A DNA stretch of 64,000 bases from Bacteroidota bacterium (GTDB lineage: Bacteria; Bacteroidota; Bacteroidia; Bacteroidales; Dysgonomonadaceae): the NCBI GenBank assembly GCA_023437305.1, contig JAEZGN010000020.1, forward strand, positions 3,347 through 67,346, written 5' to 3'. Shown here piece after piece: positions 7,211 through 16,156 of the stretch; the first letter of the stretch is position 1, and each line of letters opens with the position of its first letter. The translations under genes were made by a program, and so were the position numbers. The notes below the pieces were generated by a model, which ran no database searches, had not been told where the DNA came from, and saw nothing but the letters and a program-made list of their open reading frames with translations.

Positions 7211-7235
7211 ACCCATCTCATAAAGGTGGGTTTTT
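7211..7235 (+). terminator. Terminator of the 288-aa lipoprotein gene
   Basis: ACCCATCT (7211-7218) pairs with AGGTGGGT (7224-7231) with one G-T wobble, followed by TTTTT. It lies 28 bp after the stop. Confidence 0.8.
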
Positions 7236-7271
7236 ATTTGTAACTTTAATACCGATTCTAAAACTACCGAT

Positions 7272-8051
7272 ATGAAAAATATACATCTTATCTATTTTAG
7301 TCCTTCCCTGTCTACCCGCAAGATAATCCGCAAGATAGGCAAAGGTATGGGTACAAAGATTAAAGAACATGACGTTACAATGGGATTCCCCCATACATTG
7401 AACATCGAGAGTCAAGATCTTGCCGTATTTGGTATTCCTGTTTATGCGGGGCGCGTACCTCAATTGGCAGTTGAGGCTTTTGAAAAAATAAAAGGAGATA
7501 AGACACCCGCCGTGTTGGTATGCGTGTATGGCAACAGGGATTATGACGATGCCCTTCTTGAGCTCAAAGATATATCCGAGGCAAATGGCTTTGTGCCTAT
7601 AGCTGCCGGTGCTTTTATTGCACGTCATTCTATCTTTTCGGATGTTGCTGTAGGGCGTCCCGATAATGAAGACAAGCAGAAGATTCAAAAATTTGCGCAA
7701 GAATGCTTCCAATTATATCAATCTTACGACAAAAATAAACAATATAGCTTGCCGGATGTTAAAGGTAATTATCCCTATCGCGAACCAACGCTGGGAGGAT
7801 ATGTCCCTACCGGTGATGATGAGTGCGACGATTGCGGAACATGTGTAATTCAATGTCCTACAAGCGCCATACCAAGGAGTAATACAAAAGTTACTAATAT
7901 GGACTTATGTATCCGTTGCGCACGTTGTATTGCTTTATGCCCGCAGCATTCGCGTGCGTTTAGGGGCGAATTGTACGAAACGGTAAAAGCAAAATTTACA
8001 CCACTCATGGCTGCACGCAAAGAGCCGGAAGTGTATCTATGCAAAATATAG
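7272..8051 (+). CDS. EFR1-family ferredoxin (flavodoxin-like plus 2[4Fe-4S])
   Basis: A 259-residue protein with an N-terminal flavodoxin-like domain (about 1-150; IHLIYFSPSLSTRKI is the FMN-phosphate loop region) and a bacterial ferredoxin domain with two CxxCxxCxxxC motifs: Cys185, 188, 191, 195 and Cys213, 216, 219, 223. This is the EFR1 architecture, an electron carrier in anaerobes; the partner enzyme is not known. It is followed after 6 bp by an oxidoreductase gene on the same strand, so the two are probably co-transcribed, though electron flow between them is not shown. Confidence 0.9.
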   Translation: MKNIHLIYFSPSLSTRKIIRKIGKGMGTKIKEHDVTMGFPHTLNIESQDLAVFGIPVYAGRVPQLAVEAFEKIKGDKTPAVLVCVYGNRDYDDALLELKDISEANGFVPIAAGAFIARHSIFSDVAVGRPDNEDKQKIQKFAQECFQLYQSYDKNKQYSLPDVKGNYPYREPTLGGYVPTGDDECDDCGTCVIQCPTSAIPRSNTKVTNMDLCIRCARCIALCPQHSRAFRGELYETVKAKFTPLMAARKEPEVYLCKI

Positions 8052-8057
8052 AGGTGT

Positions 8058-9038
8058 ATGAAAAATGTAAAGTGGGGTATAATAGGCGCAGGAGCCGTAT
8101 GTGAAAGAAAAAGCGGACCTGCATTTTATGAGATAGAGCATTCGTGGTTGCGAGCTATTATGCGCCGTGATGCAGAAAAAGCAGCAGATTTTGCCAAGCG
8201 TCATGGTGTCAGAAGATATTATACCGATGCCGATCAACTGATCGGCGATCCGGAAGTTGATATTGTATATATAGCTACTCCGCCACACTTGCATAAAGAA
8301 TATGCAATAAGGGTGTTGCGGGCAGGTAAGCCGGTTTATGTAGAGAAACCTATGGCTATGAGTTATGCCGAATGTCTCGAAATGGTAGAAGCGGCAAAAC
8401 AGGCCAAGCAAAAATTGTTTGTAGCGCATTACAGGCGTGCATTACCATATTTCTTGAAAGTAAAAGATCTGATCGACAGTCAGGCTATAGGTAAAGTTTT
8501 AACAGCCGACGTACGCTTCTTCCGTCCTGCCGGTGCTTCCGATATGGATAAGCAGCAACAAACGTGGAGGGTAAAGCGCGAGATAGCAGGCGAAGGATAT
8601 TTTTTCGATCTTGCACCCCATACGCTCGATATACTCGATTTTCTTTTAGGTGAGATCTCCGAAGCTAAGGGCTATTGTAACAATCTGGGCGGATACTACG
8701 ATGTAGCTGATACATTGTCTGCTATTTTACATTTTAAATCGGGTGTGCAAGGCGTTGCAGAATGGTGTTTTGTATCGTCCGAAAAGTCGAGGGAAGACTC
8801 TATAACCATTACAGGAACAGAAGGTTCGATTCGTTTCAGTACCTTCCAGTTTACGCCTATTCTCTTATCATCAACCGATAGAGAGCAGTTCTTCATGCCC
8901 GGTCAACCCGATCATATTCAACAACCGCTCATTCAGACGATCGTTAATGAACTTAGGGGATTCGGTACATGCCCATCTACCGGAGGCACTGCACTAAGAA
9001 CAGCAAAGGTGATGGATATGATAATAGGGAAGCTGTGA
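8058..9038 (+). CDS. Gfo/Idh/MocA-family oxidoreductase
   Basis: A 326-residue NAD(P)-dependent dehydrogenase. The Rossmann fold starts with GIIGAGAV (residues 7-14); the family motif EKPMAMS carries the catalytic Lys97; the C-terminal substrate domain contains FFDLAPHTLDIL. Family members oxidise or reduce sugars, inositols and related cyclic compounds. Substrate cannot be read from sequence. It overlaps no gene but sits 6 bp after the EFR1 ferredoxin gene. Confidence 0.9.
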   Translation: MKNVKWGIIGAGAVCERKSGPAFYEIEHSWLRAIMRRDAEKAADFAKRHGVRRYYTDADQLIGDPEVDIVYIATPPHLHKEYAIRVLRAGKPVYVEKPMAMSYAECLEMVEAAKQAKQKLFVAHYRRALPYFLKVKDLIDSQAIGKVLTADVRFFRPAGASDMDKQQQTWRVKREIAGEGYFFDLAPHTLDILDFLLGEISEAKGYCNNLGGYYDVADTLSAILHFKSGVQGVAEWCFVSSEKSREDSITITGTEGSIRFSTFQFTPILLSSTDREQFFMPGQPDHIQQPLIQTIVNELRGFGTCPSTGGTALRTAKVMDMIIGKL

Positions 9039-9071
9039 AGACTGTTGTCTGGATTTTTTTATGACATAAAT

Positions 9072-9150
9072 ATTCTCTTTGTCATTTTGAACGGAGTGAA
9101 AAATCTCCTGAATACTTAGATGCTTCCTTCGTCAGCATGACAATGAGAAT
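9072..9150. repeat. GTCAT...ATGAC intergenic repeat, copy 1
   Basis: A degenerate palindrome beginning GTCATTTTGAACGGAGTGAA (9081) and ending GTCAGCATGAC (9131-9141). Related elements lie at about 27.2, 38.7, 50.6 and 54.1 kb. It sits between convergent genes. Confidence 0.7.
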
Positions 9151-9236
9151 AAAATAGAAAGTCTAGGTAATCTATATCAAAACCATTAAATGGATATACA
9201 GCTATGTGAAAGAAAGTAAGTGATAGAAAAAAGTTT

Positions 9237-10406
9237 CTACCTCAACCTTTTTCTCTCAAAGATGACCCGCGAGCAAGCCCAATATACAACGACACTTATT
9301 GCGCACAGACCCGAAGCAACCATATATAGTGTTTCGAAAGAGAAATATCCTGTAAGGTAACCGCCTACCAGCATGCCCAGTGCCAGCCCGAGGTCGAACC
9401 CGATAAGGTAAGTAGAATTGGCTGTTCCTCGTTGATTATTTTCGGCAAGATTGATATATAGTGTTTGCAGCGCCGGAAACATCATCCCGAATCCCACACC
9501 GATAAATAGTCCCGATATGCAGAAGGCATAAATATTGTGAACCAGAGCAAATACAAGGAACGCAATAGCAACGATAGCCATCGCCGATCCATTTACCTCG
9601 TGTATCTTGCCCCTGTCAACCAGTTTCCCTGCAAAGACGCGCGAAGCGATAATACCGCCTGCCCAAAACAGAAAGAAAATCCCCGCATTAGGAATACCTA
9701 TTCCCTTGCCGTACTGCGCAACGAACGGACCTATCGTGCCCCATGCAAAGCAGGGTAGGAGTTGGTTGAGGAATATAGGCCAGCCCTTAATCAGAAAAAA
9801 GCGGTCGAACGAAATTTTCTGTCTTTCTACTTTTGTCTTTATCGGTGCTTTTATAAGCGATACGGTGATAATACCCAGTGCACCCATTGCAATGGCACAC
9901 CATAGCAATACATCAAACCCATAATGATTGTATATATGAATGGCTATAAAAGGGCCGATGGCCATCGCTACATTCATAAATGTGCCATAGTAGCCAATGC
10001 CCTCAGCTCTCCGCTCCGAAGGAACAACGTCTATCGCCAGCGTGCTCGACGATACGGTAGACAATCCCCAAGTGATGCCATGTATGAAACGAACGACAAT
10101 GAACAGCAAGACGGTTGTTGCCCAAAAATAACCGAAGAAGATGAGTACATAGCACGAAAAAGCAATCAGCAATATCTTTTTGCGGGAATACAAGTCTACG
10201 ATAAATCCCGAAAAAGGACGAACAAACATCAGCGCAATGGCATACGATGCCAGTACAATACCCGTTTGAGATTGGGGAACGCCCATCTGTTCGGTAATGT
10301 ATAGAGGTATGGATGGCATAAGCAGGTTGAACGAGCATGCCATTAGGAAGTTAGCCAAACATACATTGAGATAGCTTAACGACCAAAGTTTTGCTTTTTG
10401 TGACAT
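9237..10406 (-). CDS. MFS transporter, 12-TM efflux type
   Basis: A 389-residue integral inner-membrane protein with about 12 hydrophobic segments and a motif A-like loop between segments 2 and 3 (GFIVDLYSRKKIL). The family exports drugs or metabolites, or takes up small solutes, by proton antiport; the substrate is not predictable. It is the last gene of the minus-strand block and lies after the ompH terminator, so it probably has its own promoter. Confidence 0.85.
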   Translation of the reverse strand: MSQKAKLWSLSYLNVCLANFLMACSFNLLMPSIPLYITEQMGVPQSQTGIVLASYAIALMFVRPFSGFIVDLYSRKKILLIAFSCYVLIFFGYFWATTVLLFIVVRFIHGITWGLSTVSSSTLAIDVVPSERRAEGIGYYGTFMNVAMAIGPFIAIHIYNHYGFDVLLWCAIAMGALGIITVSLIKAPIKTKVERQKISFDRFFLIKGWPIFLNQLLPCFAWGTIGPFVAQYGKGIGIPNAGIFFLFWAGGIIASRVFAGKLVDRGKIHEVNGSAMAIVAIAFLVFALVHNIYAFCISGLFIGVGFGMMFPALQTLYINLAENNQRGTANSTYLIGFDLGLALGMLVGGYLTGYFSFETLYMVASGLCAISVVVYWACSRVIFERKRLR

Positions 10407-10420
10407 ATATGATGTTGACT

Positions 10421-10453
10421 AAAAACAAAATGCTTCCGGTAATCAGAAGCATT
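10421..10453 (-). terminator. Terminator of ompH
   Basis: On the minus strand AATGCTTC (10436-10429 side) pairs with GAAGCATT (10453-10446) around a 9-nt loop, followed by TTGTTTTT. It lies 25 bp after the ompH stop and upstream of the MFS gene. Confidence 0.75.
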
Positions 10454-10477
10454 CATTTTATAATTATTCGATAAATC

Positions 10478-11002
10478 TTATCTGATTCCCAATTTCTGTT
10501 TCACTAGCAATGTGGCATTGGTAGCGTCCGGAGTAACGAATGCAATAGACGGATTGGCAAGATCGTAAATACAGATAAAGCCGTTTTCGATACCTACCTG
10601 ATAGATAGCATCCTTTAGTCGCTGGCGGAGAGGTTCTATCAGGGCTTTCTCCTGATTTTGTATATCCTCTTGTGCTACTTTCATAAAATCATTGATTTGA
10701 CGCTCAAGCTCGTAAAGTTCTTGCATACGGCGCAAACGGATATTTTCCGCCATAGATGTCTGATATGATATGAAGTCAGAATATTTCTTATTATAATCAT
10801 TCTGCATTACCTTCAGCTCTTCTTTATATTTATTATTCAGGTCGATCAACTGATTCGAAGCTTTCACCTTTTCGGGCATGGCCTCGAGCAATTCGTTCGA
10901 ATTAATAAACGCAATCTGCTGAGCAGTTTGTGCTGCCAGATCTTTCGCAAAAAATAAAGGAAGAATTATAAGGGTAGATATAAGAATAATTTTTTTCATC
11001 AT
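10478..11002 (-). CDS. OmpH/Skp-family periplasmic chaperone
   Basis: Starting at 11002 (or the adjacent ATG at 10999) the product is 174 residues with a Sec signal peptide (IILISTLIILPLFFAKDLAAQ) followed by IAFINSNELLEAMP, the typical start of the OmpH domain, and a long charged coiled coil (about residues 50-130). Skp-type proteins hold unfolded outer-membrane proteins in the periplasm. An in-frame upstream start at 11146 would read through a structured element and is rejected. A leader of about 190 nt separates it from a promoter box near the infB stop. Confidence 0.85.
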   Translation of the reverse strand: MMKKIILISTLIILPLFFAKDLAAQTAQQIAFINSNELLEAMPEKVKASNQLIDLNNKYKEELKVMQNDYNKKYSDFISYQTSMAENIRLRRMQELYELERQINDFMKVAQEDIQNQEKALIEPLRQRLKDAIYQVGIENGFICIYDLANPSIAFVTPDATNATLLVKQKLGIR

Positions 11003-11070
11003 GATGATTTGTCGTTTCTGTGTGTGACAATTTTCAAAATCTGACGAAGAAATTTTTGTAATCAACCGCA

Positions 11071-11160
11071 AAACTGATTGATAGTTGTGTGTTTCGGTGG
11101 CATGGTTAGTACCACCGACCTTCAAGGCAAGATTTGCTTGTAACAACTATCAATTGGTTT
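11071..11160 (+). other. Three-way-junction structured element between infB and ompH
   Basis: A 17-bp outer stem (AAACTGATTGATAGTTG at 11071-11087 with CAACTATCAATTGGTTT at 11144-11160) encloses two hairpins: TCGGTGG/CCACCGA (11094-11100, 11112-11118) and CAAG-CAA/TTG-CTTG (11123-11140, one bulge). The outer stem is fully paired on the plus strand with two U-G wobbles, but has two C-A mismatches on the minus strand, so a plus-strand RNA is favoured although both neighbouring genes are on the minus strand. It lies in the presumed ompH leader. No match to a known RNA that I recognise; a small mobile palindrome is the main alternative. Confidence 0.5.
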
Positions 11161-11195
11161 CTTAGGTTAAATCTTTATTATATTGGATACAAAGG

Positions 11196-11222
11196 TATAC
11201 AATAATTTAATATTACAAAGTT
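11196..11222 (-). promoter_or_regulatory. Promoter box downstream of infB, reading toward ompH
   Basis: On the minus strand a TACCTTTG box follows the infB stop, with a TTTG at the end of infB (overlapping its last codons) about 18 bp upstream. Both fit the Bacteroidetes -33/-7 pattern. A transcript from here would carry the structured element 11071-11160 in the ompH leader. Confidence 0.5.
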
Positions 11223-14176
11223 TTCTTCACTTCTATTTCTTCAAACGGCTCAATAATATCGCCAACTTTTATATCATTGTAGTTGTGGATGTTCAAACCG
11301 CACTCATATCCCGATGCTACTTCTTTCACATCGTCTTTGAATCGTTTGAGCGATCCCAGCTCTCCCGAATAGATTACGATACCGTCGCGGATAAGGCGAA
11401 TCTTGTTTGCACGTTTCAGTTTTCCTTCTTTCACCATACATCCGGCAACTGTTCCCACCTTGGTGATCTTGAACACTTCGCGTACTTCCACATATCCGGT
11501 TTGTACTTCTTTGATTTCAGGAGATAACATACCTTCCATCGCCGACTTCACTTCTTCTATAGCATCGTAGATGATAGAATATAAGCGGATTTCAACACCA
11601 TCCTTGTCTGCGGCTCTGCGTGCAGCCTGTGACGGACGCACCTGGAACCCGATAACGATAGCATCCGAAGCGGCAGCCAGCGTGATGTCTGATTCCGATA
11701 TCTGACCTACGGCTTTGTGTATTACATTCACCTGTATTTCTTCTGTCGATAGTCTGATCAGTGAGTCGGATAGTGCTTCTACCGAACCATCCACGTCTCC
11801 CTTCACAATCACATTCAACTGTTGGAAGTTACCGATAGCAATACGACGGCCTATATCGTCGAGAGTAAGTATTTTCTGTGTACGAAGTCCTTGTTCGCGT
11901 TGTAGCTGTTCACGTTTTGTTGCTATTTCGCGGGCCTCCTGTTCTGTTTCCAGCACATGGAATATATCACCGGCTTGTGGAGCACCATTAAGACCTAGTA
12001 TCAGCGCAGGAGCGGCAGGCGCAGCTGCATCTGTAGGTTGGTTACGTTCGTTAAACATTGCTTTTACACGTCCGTAGTATGTTCCTGCCAGTACGATATC
12101 TCCTTTTTTGAGTGTACCGTTTTCTACAAGTACAGTAGAGAGGTATCCTCTACCTTTGTCGAGAGACGACTCGATAACCGATCCTGTAGCTCTCCTGTTA
12201 GGGTTTGCTTTCAGATCCAAGAGCTCGGCTTCCAATAATACCTTTTCGAGTAGTTCGTCTACGCCGAGGCCTTGTTTTGCCGAGATATCTTGCGACTGGT
12301 ATTTTCCTCCCCAGTCTTCTACAAGGTAGTTCATTCCTGCCAGTGTTTCCTTTATTTTTTCAGGATTGGCACTTGGCTTGTCTATTTTGTTGATAGCAAA
12401 CACGATTGGTACGCCTGCCGCTGCTGCGTGGTTTATTGCTTCCACGGTTTGAGGCATGACGCTGTCGTCGGCTGCTACAATGATAATTGCTATATCTGTT
12501 ACTTTTGCTCCACGTGCACGCATCGCCGTAAAGGCTTCGTGACCCGGAGTATCGAGGAATGTGATACGTCTTCCCGATTTCAGTTTAACGTTGTATGCCC
12601 CGATGTGCTGGGTGATTCCCCCTGCTTCGCCGGCAATCACATTTGTTTGGCGTATGGTATCCAGTAGCGAAGTTTTACCGTGGTCTACGTGTCCCATTAC
12701 GGTAACGATAGGAGCACGAGGTTCCATATCTTCCGGATTGTCTTCTTCCTCGTTTATAGCTTCCACTACTTCGGCACTTACGTATTCGGTTTCGAATCCG
12801 AATTCTTCGGCAACGATATTGATCGTTTCAGCATCTAGTCGTTGGTTGATAGACACCATGATACCGATACTCATACAGGTAGAGATAACTTTTATGACAG
12901 GCACATTCATCATGTTGGCGAGGTCGTTGGCTGTTACAAATTCTGTAATCTTCAACACCTTGCTTTCCTGCATCTGTTGTTCTAGTTCCTCCTGTTGTCT
13001 TTGAGATACGGCTTCACGCTTTTCTCTTCTATATTTTGCCCCTTTATTTTTTCCGCCTTTGCTTGTCAAACGCGCCAGGGTTTCTTTTATTTGTTTCTGT
13101 ACATCTTCTTCGTTTACAGCATGCTTAATGATCGGTTTGCGCACACTTCGTTTCGATCTGTCGCCTCCGCCATGTTGTTGCTGCTGTCCGCCACCTTGTG
13201 GTATAGCACCTTTTTCGATATCGACTTTTCCTTTTTTGATACGATTGCGTTTTTTCTTCGATGCGTCGTCATTGTCATCGCTGTTCGCTTTTCGTTTTTT
13301 CTCTTCGTCTGTTTCTTTTTTAAGCAGGCGAACGGTGTTTTCTTTCACCCTTTTCTGGTCTTGCATTTCTTTTTCCAAGCGTTCTTTTTTCTTTTCGGCT
13401 TTGGTTTTCTTTGCAGGACGGGTTTTGTCGTTTATCGAACTTAAATCGATAGAGCCTTTTACAACAATATTTGATTTTATTGTTGCCTTATTCAGCCTAA
13501 ATATCTTATCTCCCTTTTCTTCTGTTTCCTGATTTGCGGGAGTTGTAGACACAGGTTGAGGTTTTTCCTCTTTTTCCTCGTCTTTCTCAATAATGGCTTT
13601 TTCTTCTTTTTGTATAAACACAGGTTCTTCTTTTGGTGTTTTTTCTATAGCCGGTTGCTTTATTTCTTCTTCAGCCTTAGGCTCAATTTCTACTTTTTCT
13701 ACTGTAGGAGCCGGGGCTTCCGGTACTTCTATTTCTGGTACTTTTATTTCAGGAGCTTCAACCTTTGGAGTTTCAGCTATCGGAGCTTCCACTTCAGGGG
13801 TTTTTTCTTCCTGTTTTACCTCTACTCTTTTTGGTCTGTTCAGAGCATCGAGATCAATCTTGTCCACAATCTGCACATGTGGCTTAATAGATTCGGGTAT
13901 CTCTGTTCTGATCACTTCCGGTTCAGTTTGAGCTTTGGCTTCTTCTTCTTTTTTAGCCTGAGCTTTGACAAGCTCTTTCTTTTCTTCTCGTCTGCTTAAT
14001 AGTGCATCGATGTCGGAGTCTCGTCCGAATTCTTTTACCAGCAATTCGTATTGTTCACTGCCAATTTTAGTATTCGGGTTTGATTCTACATCAAAGCCTT
14101 TCTTATGTAGGAATTCAACAAGGCTGCTGATTCCTACATTCAAATCTTTGGATATTTTTATTAATCTTATCGACAT
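11213..14176 (-). CDS. infB: Translation initiation factor IF-2
   Basis: A 987-residue GTPase that brings initiator tRNA to the 30S subunit. Visible parts: an N-terminal IF2_N domain (1-50), a long charged Glu/Lys/Pro-rich linker (about 65-400, including a QQQQHGGG run), a second IF2_N-like domain (about 408-460), then the GTPase domain with GHVDHGKT (495-502), DTPGHEAF and NKIDKP, and the C-terminal domains. The length is normal for Bacteroidetes, whose linker is long. It follows nusA by 118 bp, in the conserved rimP-nusA-infB order, and has its own promoter box in that gap. Confidence 0.98.
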   Translation of the reverse strand: MSIRLIKISKDLNVGISSLVEFLHKKGFDVESNPNTKIGSEQYELLVKEFGRDSDIDALLSRREEKKELVKAQAKKEEEAKAQTEPEVIRTEIPESIKPHVQIVDKIDLDALNRPKRVEVKQEEKTPEVEAPIAETPKVEAPEIKVPEIEVPEAPAPTVEKVEIEPKAEEEIKQPAIEKTPKEEPVFIQKEEKAIIEKDEEKEEKPQPVSTTPANQETEEKGDKIFRLNKATIKSNIVVKGSIDLSSINDKTRPAKKTKAEKKKERLEKEMQDQKRVKENTVRLLKKETDEEKKRKANSDDNDDASKKKRNRIKKGKVDIEKGAIPQGGGQQQQHGGGDRSKRSVRKPIIKHAVNEEDVQKQIKETLARLTSKGGKNKGAKYRREKREAVSQRQQEELEQQMQESKVLKITEFVTANDLANMMNVPVIKVISTCMSIGIMVSINQRLDAETINIVAEEFGFETEYVSAEVVEAINEEEDNPEDMEPRAPIVTVMGHVDHGKTSLLDTIRQTNVIAGEAGGITQHIGAYNVKLKSGRRITFLDTPGHEAFTAMRARGAKVTDIAIIIVAADDSVMPQTVEAINHAAAAGVPIVFAINKIDKPSANPEKIKETLAGMNYLVEDWGGKYQSQDISAKQGLGVDELLEKVLLEAELLDLKANPNRRATGSVIESSLDKGRGYLSTVLVENGTLKKGDIVLAGTYYGRVKAMFNERNQPTDAAAPAAPALILGLNGAPQAGDIFHVLETEQEAREIATKREQLQREQGLRTQKILTLDDIGRRIAIGNFQQLNVIVKGDVDGSVEALSDSLIRLSTEEIQVNVIHKAVGQISESDITLAAASDAIVIGFQVRPSQAARRAADKDGVEIRLYSIIYDAIEEVKSAMEGMLSPEIKEVQTGYVEVREVFKITKVGTVAGCMVKEGKLKRANKIRLIRDGIVIYSGELGSLKRFKDDVKEVASGYECGLNIHNYNDIKVGDIIEPFEEIEVKKTL

Positions 14177-14256
14177 ATATTTTTTTTAATTCTAAAATAG
14201 ACAGTGAACCCAATAAATGCTTTTTGAAAACAGATGAGGTTGGCTTTCTCTAAATA

Positions 14257-14264
14257 CAAAAGTA
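14257..14264 (-). promoter_or_regulatory. Promoter -7 box upstream of infB
   Basis: TACTTTTG on the minus strand, 81 bp upstream of the infB start and inside the nusA-infB gap. It suggests infB can be transcribed apart from rimP-nusA. Confidence 0.45.
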
Positions 14265-14294
14265 TTAAGAAATCAGCTAATCACCAAATAAAGC

Positions 14295-15551
14295 TTATGC
14301 TTCATCATCAAATTCGGCACGTAAAATATTGAGTACTTCGTCTACAGTGTTTTCTTCCAGGTCGGCTTCTTGTATGAGTTTGTCTCTCTCGGTAGCCAAC
14401 ACGTTTTTAGCTGTAACACAACCAATTTTTTTCAACTGATCGATAACCCATCCGTCGATTTCGTCGCGGAACTCGTCTAAGTAGATGTCTTCTTCGTCGA
14501 AGTCGTCGATGTCGCGGTACACGTCTATCGTGTATCCGGTAAGCATACTGGCCAGCTTGATATTGAAACCGCCCTTACCGATAGCAAGCGATACTTCTTC
14601 GGGACGCAACAATACTTCTGCACGTTTTTCTTCTTCGTTGATCTTTACCGAAGTTATTTTGGCAGGGCTAAGAGCACGTTGTATATACAGGTTCATATTC
14701 GACGTATAGTTGATAATGTCGATATTCTCGTTGCGCAACTCTCTCACGATTCCATGTATACGCGATCCTTTCATACCCACGCAGGCACCCACAGGGTCGA
14801 TGCGCTCGTCGTACGATTCTACGGCTACTTTGGCTCTTTCTCCCGGTATGCGGGCTATGTTTTTTATTGTGATCAGTCCGTCGTTTATTTCAGGAACTTC
14901 GAGCTCGAGCAATCTTTCGAGGAAAGTCGGCGAAGTTCTTGATAAAATAATCTTCGGATTGTTGTTTTTATTGTCAACTCTTTCTACTACTGCACGAACA
15001 TGCTCGCCTTTGCGGAAAAAGTCGCTAGGGATCTGCTCTGTTTTAGGTAAAAGAAGTTCTTCTTTTTCGTCATCGAGCAACAGGATTTCTTTTTTCCATA
15101 TCTGGTAAACTTCACCCGATACGATTTCGCCTATCTTCTCTTTGTAACGGTTGTATAAGCTTTCTTTTTGCAGCTCAAGTATTTTGGATGTCAACGTCTG
15201 GCGAAGGTTGAGGATGGCACGACGTCCGAAGTCTTCGAAAAACACTTCGTCTGTCACTTCTTCTCCTACCTCAAAGTCTTCGTCTATCTTTTTGGCTTCC
15301 GAAAGTGCAATTTCTGTATTATCATCCTCTAATTGATCGTCTTCTACGATGACACGGTTGCGCCATATCTCAAGGTCTCCTTTGTCGGGGTTGATGATTA
15401 CGTCATAATTATCATTCGACCCAAACAGTTTTGCTATTACATTGCGGAAAGAGTCTTCGAGCACACTGATCATAGTCATTCTGTCTATGCTCTTCAGTTC
15501 TTTAAATTCTGAAAATGTATCAATTAGATTGATAGTTTCTTTCTTAGCCAT
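14295..15551 (-). CDS. nusA: Transcription termination/antitermination factor NusA
   Basis: A 418-residue protein with the N-terminal RNA-polymerase binding domain (1-125), an S1 domain (about 135-200, GEIVSGEVYQIWKKEI) and two KH domains (about 205-345, with VGACVGMKGSRI and AIGKGGFNIKLA). A short C-terminal part follows; the acidic repeats of the E. coli protein are not evident. NusA modulates pausing, intrinsic termination and antitermination. It follows rimP with a 5-bp gap, so the two are co-transcribed. Confidence 0.97.
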   Translation of the reverse strand: MAKKETINLIDTFSEFKELKSIDRMTMISVLEDSFRNVIAKLFGSNDNYDVIINPDKGDLEIWRNRVIVEDDQLEDDNTEIALSEAKKIDEDFEVGEEVTDEVFFEDFGRRAILNLRQTLTSKILELQKESLYNRYKEKIGEIVSGEVYQIWKKEILLLDDEKEELLLPKTEQIPSDFFRKGEHVRAVVERVDNKNNNPKIILSRTSPTFLERLLELEVPEINDGLITIKNIARIPGERAKVAVESYDERIDPVGACVGMKGSRIHGIVRELRNENIDIINYTSNMNLYIQRALSPAKITSVKINEEEKRAEVLLRPEEVSLAIGKGGFNIKLASMLTGYTIDVYRDIDDFDEEDIYLDEFRDEIDGWVIDQLKKIGCVTAKNVLATERDKLIQEADLEENTVDEVLNILRAEFDDEA

Positions 15552-15556
15552 GGTTG

Positions 15557-16024
15557 TTATTTAAATCTTATTAAATATTTTGTATGTTTTACGTCTTGAT
15601 AAACAAAAGAGAAATCTTCGTCTACTGCGACTTTCTTTTTCCCTCCATCGGGTTTCACCATTTTGGTAACGGTAATTACAAAAGAATTATCGTCGCACGA
15701 TTTGAGTACACCCGAAAGTTTTTGTCCTTTCTTTGTCAGCACTTCCACTTCGTTGCCAATATTTTTCTTATACTGGCGTGGTATTTTCAGAGGAGAAGTA
15801 ATGCCTGCCGATCCTACTTCGAGCTCAAAATCTTCCGCATCCCTGTCCAGATGCGATTCTATATTGCGGCTCAATGCGATGCAGTCGTCAATGCTTACAC
15901 CTTCGTCGCTGTCTACTTCTACAACAATAGCATTGCCGGGTTTTACCACTACATCTACAAGAAACATTGTTGTTCCTTCGAGATATTTCTCTGTGATATC
16001 TTTAATGAGTTCTTTTTCTATCAT
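15557..16024 (-). CDS. rimP: Ribosome maturation factor RimP
   Basis: A 155-residue protein of the RimP family, needed for 30S maturation. The N-terminal domain includes VVVKPGNAIVVEVDSDEGVS and DCIALSRNIESHLDRD; the C-terminal SH3-like domain follows (about 85-155). It is the first gene of the rimP-nusA operon. Its start lies 15-22 nt downstream of a terminator-like hairpin, which may control the whole operon. Confidence 0.95.
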   Translation of the reverse strand: MIEKELIKDITEKYLEGTTMFLVDVVVKPGNAIVVEVDSDEGVSIDDCIALSRNIESHLDRDAEDFELEVGSAGITSPLKIPRQYKKNIGNEVEVLTKKGQKLSGVLKSCDDNSFVITVTKMVKPDGGKKKVAVDEDFSFVYQDVKHTKYLIRFK

Positions 16025-16038
16025 TTTTTACCAAGTAA

Positions 16039-16064
16039 TAAAAAAAGGAAGCCACAGCCTCCTT
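16039..16064 (-). terminator. Terminator-like hairpin just upstream of rimP
   Basis: On the minus strand AAGGAGGC-TGTG-GCTTCCTT (8-bp stem, one G-U) is followed by TTTTTTT. A TAATTTTG box lies upstream at 16095-16088, so a transcript starting there would run into the hairpin before rimP. It may be an attenuator of the rimP-nusA operon or simply the end of the relA/spoT transcript. Confidence 0.7.
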
Positions 16065-16087
16065 CTCTCCCTTTTGTATTTCGGATA

Positions 16088-16095
16088 CAAAATTA
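16088..16095 (-). promoter_or_regulatory. Promoter -7 box of rimP-nusA
   Basis: TAATTTTG on the minus strand, 64 bp upstream of the rimP start and upstream of the hairpin at 16039-16064. It fits TAnnTTTG. Confidence 0.45.
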
Positions 16096-16156
16096 GGGAA
16101 TTTTATTTTTTTTTCCAAATTTTGGAAGCGAATATCTTGATCTTAAGATTTTTTAT

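Noticed and set aside
11003..11146. Upstream extension of ompH
   Set aside because: It would translate the structured element and place the signal peptide inside the protein.
12995..13999. Several long open frames antisense to the infB linker
   Set aside because: Phe/Ser/Cys-rich products are the mirror of the Glu/Lys-rich linker codons.
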